Of a stretch of 64,000 nucleotides of DNA, positions 43,585 to 52,631 are shown one piece after another (the stretch's first letter is position 1; each line of letters opens with the position of its first letter). A program made the position numbers and the translations under genes. The notes beneath the pieces are model-generated. The model saw only the letters and a list, made by a program, of their open reading frames with translations, was not told the origin of the DNA and did not search any database. Origin of the DNA: an uncultured Dehalococcoidia bacterium (lineage in GTDB: Bacteria; Chloroflexota; Dehalococcoidia; Lucifugimonadales; UBA3495); NCBI GenBank assembly GCA_951812535.1, contig CATOSK010000001.1, positions 186,001-250,000 of the forward strand, given 5' to 3'.

Positions 43585-44256
43585 ATGTTTGCGCGCAATG
43601 CGGGAGGCGGCACTTTGCGGACAGCTTTCCTGGGGATAGTCCTGGTTTCCTTGGCCGCTCTGGTTGGGACTGGCTTCGGGGGTCTGGTCTTCGGAGGCTC
43701 GGGCGAGTTCCAGGGGAGGGTCCTGTGGTCTGCCGTCGTAGGGGCTCTCTTTGGCTCGGCCGCCGTTCTGGCCACGGTACTCCTTGACCGGTGGCGGCTC
43801 CCACGCTTCTTCCCGGTCGGCTTTGCCGCGTTGTGTGTTGCTGCTTTGCTTGCATTGGCCCTGGTTTGGGGCTCCTGGGAGCCGGGAGGCGTCACCTGGA
43901 GGCTCGTCACCACTGGTGCCATCGTCATGACAACCTTCTCCCACGTGGCCTTCCTCACCACCTTTCCTTCCCGGCGGACCGGGGTCTGGGCCTGCCGGAG
44001 CGTGGCCATGCTGATGGCCATCGGCGTCGGATTCTTGGTAATCGGAGCACTTTGGGGTGGCGCCTCTGGTCCCTCCAGCGGCGTGTATTACGCCTGGTTG
44101 ACCGCAGCCTTGGTCTTGGATGTCCTCGGGACCCTTGGCGTCGTGTTGTTGTCCCGACGCTCCCGGCGCCTCGGCCGCGCGGCGCATGCGCCGCAGACCG
44201 CCGGTGGTTTTCCTGGAACCCGGCCTGCCGCCCGGGAACCGGACCCTTCGTTTTGA
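43585..44256 (+). CDS. Hypothetical six-helix membrane protein
   Basis: A 223-residue integral membrane protein with about six transmembrane helices (from TAFLGIVLVSLAALVGTGF to TAALVLDVLGTLGVVLL) and a basic, proline-rich C terminus. I recognise no family motif. The ATG at 43585 is chosen as the first one before the first helix, although it has no strong ribosome site. TTG 43576 is an alternative. It is divergent from the Nudix gene and convergent with the ribokinase gene. Confidence 0.6.
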   Translation: MFARNAGGGTLRTAFLGIVLVSLAALVGTGFGGLVFGGSGEFQGRVLWSAVVGALFGSAAVLATVLLDRWRLPRFFPVGFAALCVAALLALALVWGSWEPGGVTWRLVTTGAIVMTTFSHVAFLTTFPSRRTGVWACRSVAMLMAIGVGFLVIGALWGGASGPSSGVYYAWLTAALVLDVLGTLGVVLLSRRSRRLGRAAHAPQTAGGFPGTRPAAREPDPSF

Positions 44257-44302
44257 CCGGTCGCCCTGGTTACGCTTTCATCCCACTCTATCGTTTGGGC
44301 CT

Positions 44303-45238
44303 TCAGCCTTCGTGCCGTTTCAGGAAATCATCCACCTCGTCCCGGGTAGGCATCGCTTCCTGGGCGCCGGTCCTGGTGACCGATAGGCCGCCAACGGCGG
44401 AGGCCAGTTTCACGGCCTCCGCCAGCTCCCGGCCTTCCGTTAACGCCACCGCAAGCCCGCCGTTGAACGCGTCCCCGGCTCCAACCGAATCCACGGCAGC
44501 AACGGGAAAGGCGGCCTGGAAGTTGGCACCCGCTGCGGTGGCAGCGTACGCTCCTTGTTCCCCGAGGGTGATGATGGCGCAGCGGACTCCCCGGTCCAGG
44601 AGGGCCGCAGCGGCGTCGGTGGCTGATCGTCGATCATTGACCGGAAAGCCTGCCAGTGCCTCTGCCTCTGTTTCGTTCGGTGTGGCAATGGTGCAGCGCG
44701 ACAGGAGCCCTTCCGGCATCTGCCGCACTGGGCCCGGGTCGAGGATTACCGTCTTGCCCTGGTCCGCGGCCGTTTCGGCTACCCGCATCGACAGGGCCAT
44801 GGACACCTCCAGTTGCAGCAGCACCGTGGCACAATAGGGAAGCAGTCGCTTCACCTGCTGGTATTCCTCCTCCCCGCAGGTGTCATTGGCTCCCAGCACC
44901 TGGACGATCTGGTTCTGGCCGGACGAATCAACGTTTATTACGGCAATCCCCGAGCTGGTGTCGGATCTGCCTACCCCGGAAACGTCCACCCCGCTGTTTT
45001 CCAGCGCTTCCAGCAGTTGCCCGCCGAAGCCGTCGGTTCCCACCCTGCCCACCATGAACACCTGTCCGCCCATCCGGGCGGCGGCCACCGCCTGGTTTGC
45101 TCCCTTTCCACCCGCGTATGTGAGGAAGCGGTTGCCCACCACCGTTTCCCCGGGGTTGGGAAATCGGTCGGAAACTGTCACCAGGTCCATGTTGATGCCC
45201 CCGAGCACGAGGATGCCCCGGGCCTCCCCCTGCCTCAT
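44303..45238 (-). CDS. rbsK: Ribokinase (PfkB family)
   Basis: A 311-residue sugar kinase. ILVLGGINMDLVTVSDRFPNPGETV and YAGGKGANQAVAAARMG are the ribokinase N-terminal signatures, and the catalytic base sits in VDSVGAGDAFNGGLAVAL. The length and substrate motifs fit phosphorylation of ribose at O5. Related sugars are possible. ATG 45238 is chosen because GGAG lies 6 bases before it, with ATG 45250 just upstream. No ribose transporter genes are nearby. Confidence 0.88.
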   Translation of the reverse strand: MRQGEARGILVLGGINMDLVTVSDRFPNPGETVVGNRFLTYAGGKGANQAVAAARMGGQVFMVGRVGTDGFGGQLLEALENSGVDVSGVGRSDTSSGIAVINVDSSGQNQIVQVLGANDTCGEEEYQQVKRLLPYCATVLLQLEVSMALSMRVAETAADQGKTVILDPGPVRQMPEGLLSRCTIATPNETEAEALAGFPVNDRRSATDAAAALLDRGVRCAIITLGEQGAYAATAAGANFQAAFPVAAVDSVGAGDAFNGGLAVALTEGRELAEAVKLASAVGGLSVTRTGAQEAMPTRDEVDDFLKRHEG

Positions 45239-45372
45239 TCTTGTCTCCATAAAGTTCCGCAGATTGGGGTCTCGCTGATTTCCACTCCAGGCCAACCTAG
45301 CATCGGCAGTTACGCCGGTCAACATTTCCCCGCCTCCCGGCGGCGTTGCAATTTAGGTGGTTTCACTCCCTA

Positions 45373-45424
45373 CCCGCCTCCTTCTACCCCGTCTTTCCCC
45401 GTGGGCGGGAATCCAGACCCCCGT
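45373..45424 (+). repeat. Dispersed repeat family C, copy 1
   Basis: Shares CCCGCCTCCTTCTACCCCGT, CTTTCCC, GGCGG, AATCCA and ACCCCCGT in the same order with 59554-59606, in the same orientation. It resembles the CCCGTCATTCCCGC...GGGAATCCA type of REP-like element. Confidence 0.75.
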
Positions 45425-45507
45425 TGCCGTTGCGGTCCACCACCTAAAGCGGAACCCTACCCCGACTCCCCGAATTCATCCCCATTTGCCGTGCTATAAT
45501 CCCTACG

Positions 45508-45539
45508 GCCTTCCCTTATGGGAAGGCACGAATTTCGTG
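45508..45539 (+). promoter_or_regulatory. Paired leader hairpins upstream of the CaiB-type gene
   Basis: GCCTTCCC-TTAT-GGGAAGGC (45508-45527), then CACGAA-T-TTCGTG (45527-45539), 8 to 39 bases after the TATAAT at 45495 and 28 bases before the ATG. They could fold in the mRNA leader or be part of a repeat like family B. Confidence 0.5.
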
Positions 45540-45566
45540 GCCAGCCACCCTTTCCGAGAGTAGAAA

Positions 45567-46781
45567 ATGACTGCGGCACTGGAGAACATAAGGGTAGTCG
45601 ATCTCACCCGTACTCTGGCGGGCCCCTTCTGCACCATGATGCTGGGCGATATGGGCGCTGACGTCGTCAAGATCGAGGAACCCGAACGCGGCGACGAGAC
45701 CAGGGGTTGGACCCCTTTCTGGAACGGAGAAAGCACCCAGTTCGTCTCCTTCAACCGCAACAAGCGTAGCCTCTCGGTCAACCTCAAGGAGAAAGAAGGC
45801 GTGGAGATTATCCACGCCCTCGCCGCCCGGGCCGACGTTATGACCGAGAGCTTCCGCGCCGGTGCATTGGACCGGATGGGGCTGGGCTACGAGGCCATCA
45901 GCAAGATCAAGCCTGATATCATCTACTGCTCCATATCCGGCTATGGCCGGACTGGGCCCATGGCCCAAAAACCCGGGTATGACCTGCTGATTCAGGCGTA
46001 CAGCGGCTTGATGAACCTCACCGGCGACCCGGACGGAATGCCCATGCGGGTCGGTTTCTCCTTGGTCGACCTCTTCACCGGCATGATGGCGTTCGGCTCC
46101 ATAATGACGGCCCTGTATCACCGGCAGCAGACGGGCCAGGGCCAATGGATTGAAGCCGCCCTTCTGGACGGCCAGGTGGCCGCGTTGAGCTACCATGCGG
46201 CGGCGTACCTTGCCACCGGAAACGAACCCCAGCGGATGGGTTCTGGGCACCCAAGCCTGGTCCCATACCAGAGCTTTCCTGCCTCCGACGGCTTCTTCAT
46301 CGTGGGTGTCGCCAACCAGGGCCTGTGGACCCGGTTCTGCAACGGCATTGGCCGTCCCGATCTGCTGGAAGATTCCCGCTTCCTCACCAACGACGATCGC
46401 GTTGCCCACCGCTCGGAATGCGTCCATGTCCTCAGCGAAATTTTCCAGGCGGACACCGTCGCCCACTGGGTCGAGGTGATCACCGGCGCCGGTGTGCCCT
46501 GTGGCCCCATCAACCGGGTTTCCGATGTAGTCGCGGACCCGCAGGTGTTGGCCAGGGGGATGATTGCCGACATAGCCCACCCCAACGTCCCCGGCCTTCG
46601 CGTGCCTGGGTCCCCCCTGAAGCTGACTGAAACACCGCCGTCCGTACATCACCACCCGCCCCTCCTCGGACAGCACAACCGGGAAGTTTTGCAGGAATTG
46701 GGTTACGCCTCCGCCGAAATCGCCAGCCTGGAAAAATCCGCCGTCATCGGCCCTCTAAACGGTGTCCCTGCCAGTCATTAA
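45567..46781 (+). CDS. CaiB/BaiF family (class III) CoA-transferase
   Basis: A 404-residue class III CoA-transferase of the formyl-CoA:oxalate, carnitine and succinyl-CoA type. The catalytic aspartate is in KPGYDLLIQAYSGLM (D139). The N terminus VVDLTRTLAGPFCTMMLGDMGADVVKIE and the FNRNKRSL segment are family hallmarks. It forms interlocked dimers in the cytoplasm. Substrate cannot be read from sequence. Formyl-CoA:oxalate transfer would link to the candidate oxalate enzyme at 36-40 kb, but this is speculative. The ATG at 45567 follows GAGAG. Confidence 0.92.
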   Translation: MTAALENIRVVDLTRTLAGPFCTMMLGDMGADVVKIEEPERGDETRGWTPFWNGESTQFVSFNRNKRSLSVNLKEKEGVEIIHALAARADVMTESFRAGALDRMGLGYEAISKIKPDIIYCSISGYGRTGPMAQKPGYDLLIQAYSGLMNLTGDPDGMPMRVGFSLVDLFTGMMAFGSIMTALYHRQQTGQGQWIEAALLDGQVAALSYHAAAYLATGNEPQRMGSGHPSLVPYQSFPASDGFFIVGVANQGLWTRFCNGIGRPDLLEDSRFLTNDDRVAHRSECVHVLSEIFQADTVAHWVEVITGAGVPCGPINRVSDVVADPQVLARGMIADIAHPNVPGLRVPGSPLKLTETPPSVHHHPPLLGQHNREVLQELGYASAEIASLEKSAVIGPLNGVPASH

Positions 46782-46892
46782 ATGGAGGAATTACACGGAA
46801 TTCTTGCCACGCTACGGAATAACTAGCAACAAATAGTTGAGCCATGAAGAAGCCAACTGTTGGTTCCCTGTTTAGCAACCAACCGGGGAAAA

Positions 46893-47537
46893 ATGATTAG
46901 CAACAAAGTCATCGTGGCAATGCTCGCAATTAACGTTGTGGTGATGCTGCTAGTGGCTGCAATCGCTTATAGGACCTTGGAGTCTATCAGTGAGATTCCC
47001 AACATTATTCAGCGGTCCCTTCCGGTGGGTTCTGAAGGTCCAAACCTTAGTGAATCATCCTTGCCGTCAGTCGATTCCGAGGAATCAGGCAAGCCGAAGC
47101 TCAACGGTTCGGCCGAGGCAAAGGTTAATCCAACCCAACTCCCCACTATGGAGCAAGTCAATTTAGAAGAAAACTCTGAGAAGAGTCCTGCAAATGGACA
47201 GGCGTCTAGGTTACTGCCCGGCGCGTATGAATGGTCGAAAATCATTGTGGTTTACGTTCTAAACAAGGACGTAACCGTAGGATTCAGGCGTTCGTCGGAA
47301 GGTTCTGGCAGTTCCTGTTGCGACCAAGACGAGCAGGTTTTGTTCGACTTGACAGACCACAACCATCAAGAGAATTTAATGGTTTTGATGAGAAACTATG
47401 GAATAGGTGACAATTTAAGCCATGTGCATCTCCTCTTGGGGAAGGATGTAATCGTCAAATCTGAAGAGCGCCGAGAACCAGATGGCGACCGGTACATCGA
47501 GCGGACCCTGATTGCGCCGTTCTCGGTGACGCCGTGA
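46893..47537 (+). CDS. Hypothetical single-pass membrane protein of atypical composition
   Basis: A 214-residue protein with one N-terminal transmembrane helix (residues 6-26, VIVAMLAINVVVMLLVAAIAY), a serine- and glutamate-rich low-complexity stretch to about residue 105, and a C-terminal folded-looking domain (WSKIIVVYVLNKDVTVGF, LFDLTDHNHQEN). Orientation with the bulk outside is likely. No family is recognised. Its codons are markedly less GC-rich than those of its neighbours, suggesting acquisition. GGGGAAAA precedes the ATG. An 18-codon frame at 46844-46900 overlaps the start. Confidence 0.65.
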   Translation: MISNKVIVAMLAINVVVMLLVAAIAYRTLESISEIPNIIQRSLPVGSEGPNLSESSLPSVDSEESGKPKLNGSAEAKVNPTQLPTMEQVNLEENSEKSPANGQASRLLPGAYEWSKIIVVYVLNKDVTVGFRRSSEGSGSSCCDQDEQVLFDLTDHNHQENLMVLMRNYGIGDNLSHVHLLLGKDVIVKSEERREPDGDRYIERTLIAPFSVTP

Positions 47538-47674
47538 CGGGATCGGTTACTGAGTTGGTGATGCGGTGCATGCTCAGAATACACCCAGTGGATGGCTAGA
47601 ATCCGTGTAATTCCCTTTCCTAGCTGGTGGGGCCTGCGGGCCGTCGGCTGAGTATCTTGCCCAGGGAGATAATC

Positions 47675-48421
47675 TTGACCAACCGGAAATCCATCCGCCT
47701 GATCCATACTTCCGACACCCACCTTGGGGACGAATGGAGCGCCGCCTTGGCTGAACGCGCCCTGGCGACCGTCGTCAACAACGTTCCTCTGCTGGGAGGG
47801 GATGCGTTGCTCATCGTCGGCGACGTCTTCGACCACGCCCGCGTGTCCGACGCGACCCTGGTGTACTTCCTGGAACAAATAGCGAAAGCGAGCGTCCCCG
47901 CTGTCGTCCTTCCCGGCAATCACGACCTGCACGGCCCGGACTCTCTCTATCGGCGGGAACCTTTCTCTAACAGCCCTCCCAACCTGCACATCCTGTCCCG
48001 GGAAGACGGAGAACGGCTCACCCTTCCCGGCTTGACCCTGGACATCTGGGGACGGGCCATGTTCTCCCACACCCCGGAGTTCCGGCCGCTGCTTGGCATG
48101 CCCGCCGCCGACCCGGACCGGTGGTTGGTGGCCTTGGCCCACGGTCACTACCATTTCGAGCACGACACCGACCGCCGGTCTGCGCCCATCATGCCCTCGG
48201 AAGTCGCCGGAGCCCCTTGCCACTATCTGGCCCTCGGCCATTGGGAGCGTCATGTGGACGTTTCCCAGGGTGGGACAACTGCCGTCTACTCCGGCTCGCC
48301 GCTGGGGGCCTTGCAGAGCAACGATTCCGTCAATGTCACGGTCGCCGACCTGGACCCGGATTCTGGCGTTCGGACCCGGCAGGCGAATCTGCCCATGGCC
48401 GTCCGCATTCCCGCGGGCTGA
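47675..48421 (+). CDS. Calcineurin-like metallophosphoesterase
   Basis: A 248-residue phosphoesterase. Motifs in order: RLIHTSDTHLG (D14, H16), LIVGDVFDH, VVLPGNHDLHG, ALAHGHYHF and ALGHWERH. This is the dimetal site set of the SbcD/Mre11-like and YfcE-like superfamily, and the DTHLG form is closest to SbcD-like enzymes. There is no capping domain or partner SbcC. TTG 47675 is chosen with AGGGAG 8 bases upstream and the first motif at the usual place. It is followed at 58 bases by the formamidase gene in the same direction. Confidence 0.85.
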   Translation: MTNRKSIRLIHTSDTHLGDEWSAALAERALATVVNNVPLLGGDALLIVGDVFDHARVSDATLVYFLEQIAKASVPAVVLPGNHDLHGPDSLYRREPFSNSPPNLHILSREDGERLTLPGLTLDIWGRAMFSHTPEFRPLLGMPAADPDRWLVALAHGHYHFEHDTDRRSAPIMPSEVAGAPCHYLALGHWERHVDVSQGGTTAVYSGSPLGALQSNDSVNVTVADLDPDSGVRTRQANLPMAVRIPAG

Positions 48422-48479
48422 CGCCACCAGTACCAACCCGGAACGGAACCTGACCTCCGCTGATTAAGGAGAACGCTCC

Positions 48480-49355
48480 ATGCAGAAGTTGACCCGCGAC
48501 AACATCATCTACTTCCTGGAACCCGGCACTCCCCCCGCCGTCACCATCGACTCCGGGGAAGAACTAATGGTTGAGACTTGGGACGCTTTCGAGGGCGTCC
48601 GCGACCCCCGGGTCCTCGAGGAGAAGTCCCTGAAGGGCCCTGCCATTGGTCCCATCCACGTCAACGGGGCCGAACCCGGTGACGCCTTGCGCGTCGAGTT
48701 CCTCAGCATCGTCCCCAAGGAGGACCCGGCCCACATGATCATGCCCGGGAGGGGGTTCCTCGAGGAAGAATTCACCGAGGCTTACCCGACCGTGATGCGC
48801 CTTGAGGACGGAAACATCGTCTTGCCCAGCGGGCTCAAGCTCCCCCTCTGCCCGTCCATGGGATTGGTAGCTACCACTCCCACCTACCGCCAGAGCACCG
48901 CCAGCGACAGCGGCCCCTACGGCGGCGATATCGACATGAAGGAGCTCGTCGAGGGCAGCACCCTGTTCCTGCCCGTCTTCGTTCCCGGCGGAATGCTGGC
49001 CATGGGAGACTGCCACGCCGTCGTCGGGGACGGCGCTGTTGCCGGCACTGGTGCCGAATGTTCCTCGGACACCCACATCCGCGTCACGGTCGAAAAAGGA
49101 ATGAACATTTCCGGTCCCCGGGCCATAACCCCCGACCACTACGTCGTCCTGTCTCACGGGGAAGAATTGGGCCCGGCCATGAAGCAGGCCGTCCGGGATA
49201 TGGTCGACTTTCTCGTGGAAGAGAAGGGAATGGCTCCCTACGACGCCTACACCCTGTGCAGTCTGGCCGGGGACGTCCGCGTCTCCCGCACATTCCGCCC
49301 CATCAGCCCGGTCAAGATGATGCTCTCCCGGCAGGCCCTCGATCAACTGGGCTGA
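48480..49355 (+). CDS. Acetamidase/formamidase family protein
   Basis: A 291-residue FmdA/AmdA family amidohydrolase that releases ammonia from short amides. The core reads GPIHVNGAEPGDALRVEFLSI, PHxG-like GGDIDMKELVEGSTLFLPV, MLAMGDCHAVVGDGAVAG and CSSDTHIRVTVEK, with conserved acidic and histidine residues for the active site. AAGGAG lies 8 bases before the ATG. The FmdB-type zinc ribbon gene at 30060 is the only related gene seen, and it is distant. The 3' end converges on the SDR gene. Confidence 0.9.
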   Translation: MQKLTRDNIIYFLEPGTPPAVTIDSGEELMVETWDAFEGVRDPRVLEEKSLKGPAIGPIHVNGAEPGDALRVEFLSIVPKEDPAHMIMPGRGFLEEEFTEAYPTVMRLEDGNIVLPSGLKLPLCPSMGLVATTPTYRQSTASDSGPYGGDIDMKELVEGSTLFLPVFVPGGMLAMGDCHAVVGDGAVAGTGAECSSDTHIRVTVEKGMNISGPRAITPDHYVVLSHGEELGPAMKQAVRDMVDFLVEEKGMAPYDAYTLCSLAGDVRVSRTFRPISPVKMMLSRQALDQLG

Positions 49356-49379
49356 ACACACCGGCACCCGTCCCCAGCG

Positions 49380-50153
49380 TTACATAACCGAGTAACCTCC
49401 GTCCACCGCAATCACCGCTCCGGTTACATAGTCGGATGCGGAACTGGCCAGGAAAACTGCCGTTCCCTGCAACTCCTCCGGGTCGCCCCAGCGGCCGGTG
49501 GGGATGCGCCGGCAAATCAGGTCGTAACGCTCCGGCTGGTTTGCGGGTACTGCTGCGGTAAGCTCCGTCATGAACCACCCTGGCAGGATGGCGTTCGACT
49601 GGATGTTGTCCTTGGCCCAGGCTACCGCCAGGCTCTTGGACAGCTGCACGATCCCCCCCTTGCTGGAGGAATAAGGCGCTCCGCTCCCACCGCCCCCGAA
49701 AATGGAAAACATCGATCCGATGTTGATCAGTTTCCCGCCGCCCCGGGCTTTCATTGCGGGATACACCGCCTTGGCGGCCAGGAAGGCTGCCCGCAGGTTG
49801 ACGTCCAGCACATGGTCCCACTCGTCGGCGGACAGGTCCTGCGGCTCCTTCCGCATCGTGACCCCGGCGTTGTTTACCAGGATGTCTATGCGACCGAAGG
49901 TTTCCAGGGTCTGCGTCACCATCGCGTCAATCTCGGATTCCCGAGTCACGTCGACCGGAATCCCTATTGCCCGGGAACCCTCCGCTTCGATTTGGGCCAG
50001 CGCCGATGCTGTCTTGTCCGGGTTGCGGGCTGCCACCACAATGTCGGCCCCCGCCGCGGCCATTCCGGTCGCCATTGCCAGCCCCAGCCCGCCGTTCCCT
50101 CCCGTTATGATGGCTACCCTGCCTTCCAGGTCGAACAATTTGCTCGCGTCCAT
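49380..50153 (-). CDS. Short-chain dehydrogenase/reductase (SDR)
   Basis: A 257-residue classical SDR. The cofactor motif is ITGGNGGLGLAMATG, with ARN after the second strand suggesting NADP(H). NNAGV, the serine in NIGSMFS and the catalytic YSSSKGG complete the active site. Overall similarity is to gluconate 5-dehydrogenase and 3-oxoacyl reductase type SDRs. GAGGAGAGG lies upstream of the ATG. It is a single gene, divergent from hppA. Substrate unknown. Confidence 0.93.
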   Translation of the reverse strand: MDASKLFDLEGRVAIITGGNGGLGLAMATGMAAAGADIVVAARNPDKTASALAQIEAEGSRAIGIPVDVTRESEIDAMVTQTLETFGRIDILVNNAGVTMRKEPQDLSADEWDHVLDVNLRAAFLAAKAVYPAMKARGGGKLINIGSMFSIFGGGGSGAPYSSSKGGIVQLSKSLAVAWAKDNIQSNAILPGWFMTELTAAVPANQPERYDLICRRIPTGRWGDPEELQGTAVFLASSASDYVTGAVIAVDGGYSVM

Positions 50154-50454
50154 ATCGGTCCTCTCCTCAGGTCTCGGAAACGACAGGTCCCGGAAACGAC
50201 TCTACCACATCTTTGAAACAACTCAGAATCTGAAACCCTCCTCAATTGCCATCGCCTCCTCGAAGAATCGGCCCGGTAGCCAATGGGCGGCGGGGACTGC
50301 GGTCTGTTCTGCCGGACTGTGGATTTTCATCGTTCCGGCCCACCATCTCGACAGGATTGCTTCAGCTTGACACCCAAAAATTCTTTATGATACGTTGCCC
50401 ACGCTCCAAAACCGGGCCCTGACCAGGGCCCTTTCTTAACCCAGAGAGGTACCC
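50154..50454. other. Divergent intergenic region, SDR / hppA
   Basis: A 301-base spacer holding the likely hppA promoter near its right end. I see no other feature. Confidence 0.5.
50367..50396 (+). promoter_or_regulatory. Probable hppA promoter
   Basis: TTGACA (50367-50372), 18 bases, TACGTT (50391-50396). A better -10 (TATGAT, 50386-50391) lies only 13 bases from the -35. The start is therefore uncertain. Confidence 0.4.
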
Positions 50455-52536
50455 ATGATTTCCATTATCGTAGCCTTGGTCGGCGGTGTGCTGGCCCTGG
50501 CCTTCGCTGCCGTCACGGCTATGCGGGTCTTGAAGGCCGACCCGGGTAACGAGACCATGACCTCCATCGGTGATGCCATCAGGCAGGGCGCCGGAGCGTT
50601 TCTCCGGCGCGAATACGCCTCGCTGCTGCCCTTTGCGGCCGTTGTTACCGTGGTCCTAGCCATCCTGGACTACGCCCTTTTCGACCACGGCTTGGCGGTC
50701 CCTGCGACCGCCATTTCCTACGTCGTCGGCACCATCTGTTCCGCCAGCGCGGGTTTCATCGGAATGAACATCGCGGTGCGTGCTAACGTCCGCACAGCCG
50801 CCGCTGCCATGACCGGATTGAACCCCGCCCTGCGCGTCGCCTTCTCCAGCGGCACCGTGATGGGTGTCACCGTCGTCGGCATAGGTCTGTTGGGAGTCAC
50901 CATCCTGTACTTGATCTTCCAGGACATCAGCGTGGTCGCAGGCTTTGGATTCGGGGCCAGCTCCATCGCCCTCTTCGCCCGCGTCGGAGGCGGTATCTTT
51001 ACCAAGGCCGCCGACGTCGGGTCGGACCTCGTCGGGAAGGTCGAAGCCGGAATCCCCGAGGATGACCCCCGCAACCCCGGGGTAATCGCCGACAACGTCG
51101 GCGACAACGTCGGCGACGTGGCGGGAATGGGCGCCGACCTCTTCGAGTCCTACGTTGGTAGTATCATCTCCGCCGTGGCGTTGGCCGCGGCCAGCACGAC
51201 GGCTTTTGCCGTCTTCGGTGACGCCGCCGTATTCCCGATGTTGCTGGCAGGCGCGGGAATCCTTGCGGCCATCCTTGGCACCTTCCTCGTCCGAAGCGGC
51301 GAACAGGCCGATTTTGAAAAACTGCTCTGGGCTTTACGGTACGGGATATTTGCCGCTGGCGGTCTCCTGATAGTATTCGCCGCCATCCTGACCATCACCC
51401 TAACCAACAACTGGTGGTGGTTTGGTTGTGTTGTATCCGGGCTGGTCGCTGGTACCATCATCGGCCTGGCCACCGAGTACTACACGTCGTACAGCTACAA
51501 TCCGACGAAGAAAGTATCGGAATCATCCCAGACCGGCGCCGCTACGGTTATTATCAGTGGCATCGCCACCGGGATGATGAGCACCCTCATACCGGTCGCC
51601 TGCGTGTCCATCGCGATACTACTGGCTTACGGGTTCGCCGGGTTCTACGGGGTGGCCCTCGCCGGAGTCGGCCTGCTTTCCACTCTCGGAATCACCCTGG
51701 CCACCGACGCCTACGGCCCGGTGGCTGACAACGCTGGCGGAATCGCGGAACAGGCCAATCTGGAACCCCAGGTGCGGGAAAGGACCGATGCCCTTGACGC
51801 CCTGGGTAACACAACGGCGGCTACCGGCAAGGGTTTTGCCATCGGTTCCGCTGCTTTGACTGCCCTGGCGTTGTTGGCTGCATATTCTGTGAGTGCTGAC
51901 CTCATTAACCTCTCCCCCGAAGACGGCAGGCTGGCCGCCGGCGGCGAGGGCATCAACCTCCTCCGCCCGCCAATCCTGGTGGGCCTCGTCATCGGGGCCA
52001 TGTTGCCCTTCATTTTCTCGGCTCTCACCATGCAGGCGGTGGGCCGGGCTGCCCAGGGAATAGTTGATGAAGTCCGCCGCCAGTTCCGGGAAATCCCCGG
52101 TCTGATGGAGGGGACTGCCAAGCCTGATTCCGCCCGATGCGTGGACATCAGCACCCGTAGCGCTTTGCGGGAGATGATCGCCCCTGGAATCATGGCGGTT
52201 CTCGCCCCCATTGCCACCGGGTTCATCCTCGGCGAGGCTGCCCTGGCTGGAATGCTCATCGGAGCGGTCGCTTCCGGGTTCATGTTGGCCATAATGATGG
52301 CCAGCGCCGGCGGGTCCTGGGACAACGCCAAGAAATACGTTGAGCTGGGCAACTTCGGCGGCAAGGGCTCCGACGCTCACAAGGCCGCTGTCGAGGGAGA
52401 CGTGGTCGGCGACCCATTCAAGGATACCTCCGGCCCTTCCTTGAACATCCTGCTCAAGCTCATGGCCATCGTGTCCCTGGTTTTCGCCCCCGCCTTCGTC
52501 TCTGTCACCCCGTTGATCGACCTCCTGCTCGGTTAG
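50455..52536 (+). CDS. hppA: Membrane-bound cation-pumping pyrophosphatase, K+-dependent type
   Basis: A 693-residue integral membrane pyrophosphatase with about 16 helices. It hydrolyses PPi to pump H+ and/or Na+. The substrate site is clear: [20 protein letters not shown] (about 188-206) and [20 protein letters not shown]. The K+-site segment is [10 protein letters not shown] (451-460): alanine at position 455, where K+-independent enzymes have lysine, predicts K+ dependence. E231 in DLFESY lies in the gate helix and is compatible with Na+ or H+ transport, which sequence alone does not settle. An anaerobic or energy-limited cell would benefit. A strong terminator follows. Confidence 0.97.
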   Translation: MISIIVALVGGVLALAFAAVTAMRVLKADPGNETMTSIGDAIRQGAGAFLRREYASLLPFAAVVTVVLAILDYALFDHGLAVPATAISYVVGTICSASAGFIGMNIAVRANVRTAAAAMTGLNPALRVAFSSGTVMGVTVVGIGLLGVTILYLIFQDISVVAGFGFGASSIALFARVGGGIFTKAADVGSDLVGKVEAGIPEDDPRNPGVIADNVGDNVGDVAGMGADLFESYVGSIISAVALAAASTTAFAVFGDAAVFPMLLAGAGILAAILGTFLVRSGEQADFEKLLWALRYGIFAAGGLLIVFAAILTITLTNNWWWFGCVVSGLVAGTIIGLATEYYTSYSYNPTKKVSESSQTGAATVIISGIATGMMSTLIPVACVSIAILLAYGFAGFYGVALAGVGLLSTLGITLATDAYGPVADNAGGIAEQANLEPQVRERTDALDALGNTTAATGKGFAIGSAALTALALLAAYSVSADLINLSPEDGRLAAGGEGINLLRPPILVGLVIGAMLPFIFSALTMQAVGRAAQGIVDEVRRQFREIPGLMEGTAKPDSARCVDISTRSALREMIAPGIMAVLAPIATGFILGEAALAGMLIGAVASGFMLAIMMASAGGSWDNAKKYVELGNFGGKGSDAHKAAVEGDVVGDPFKDTSGPSLNILLKLMAIVSLVFAPAFVSVTPLIDLLLG

Positions 52537-52558
52537 CAACCAAGGGATTATGAAGTAG

Positions 52559-52590
52559 GACGGCCCGCGATTCAGCGGGCCGTCTCTTAT
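52559..52590 (+). terminator. Terminator after hppA
   Basis: 10-bp stem GACGGCCCGC (52559-52568) / GCGGGCCGTC (52575-52584), 6-base loop, then TCTTAT. Confidence 0.85.
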
Positions 52591-52631
52591 GGGCAGGTGT
52601 CGGCAGGGTCAGGAAATGGGAAGTTCCTCGT

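Larger units (their letters stand above)
45239..45566. other. Intergenic region with family C repeat and leader hairpins
   Basis: A 328-base divergent spacer. It contains family C repeat copy 1, a TATAAT at 45495-45500 without a good -35, and two adjacent hairpins in the leader of the CaiB-type gene. Confidence 0.6.

Noticed and set aside
46844-46900. 18-codon leader peptide frame (MKKPTVGSLFSNQPGKND) overlapping the start of the atypical membrane protein
   Set aside because: The overlap could couple translation, but the ribosome site is weak and an 18-codon frame can occur by chance. Kept only as a remark.
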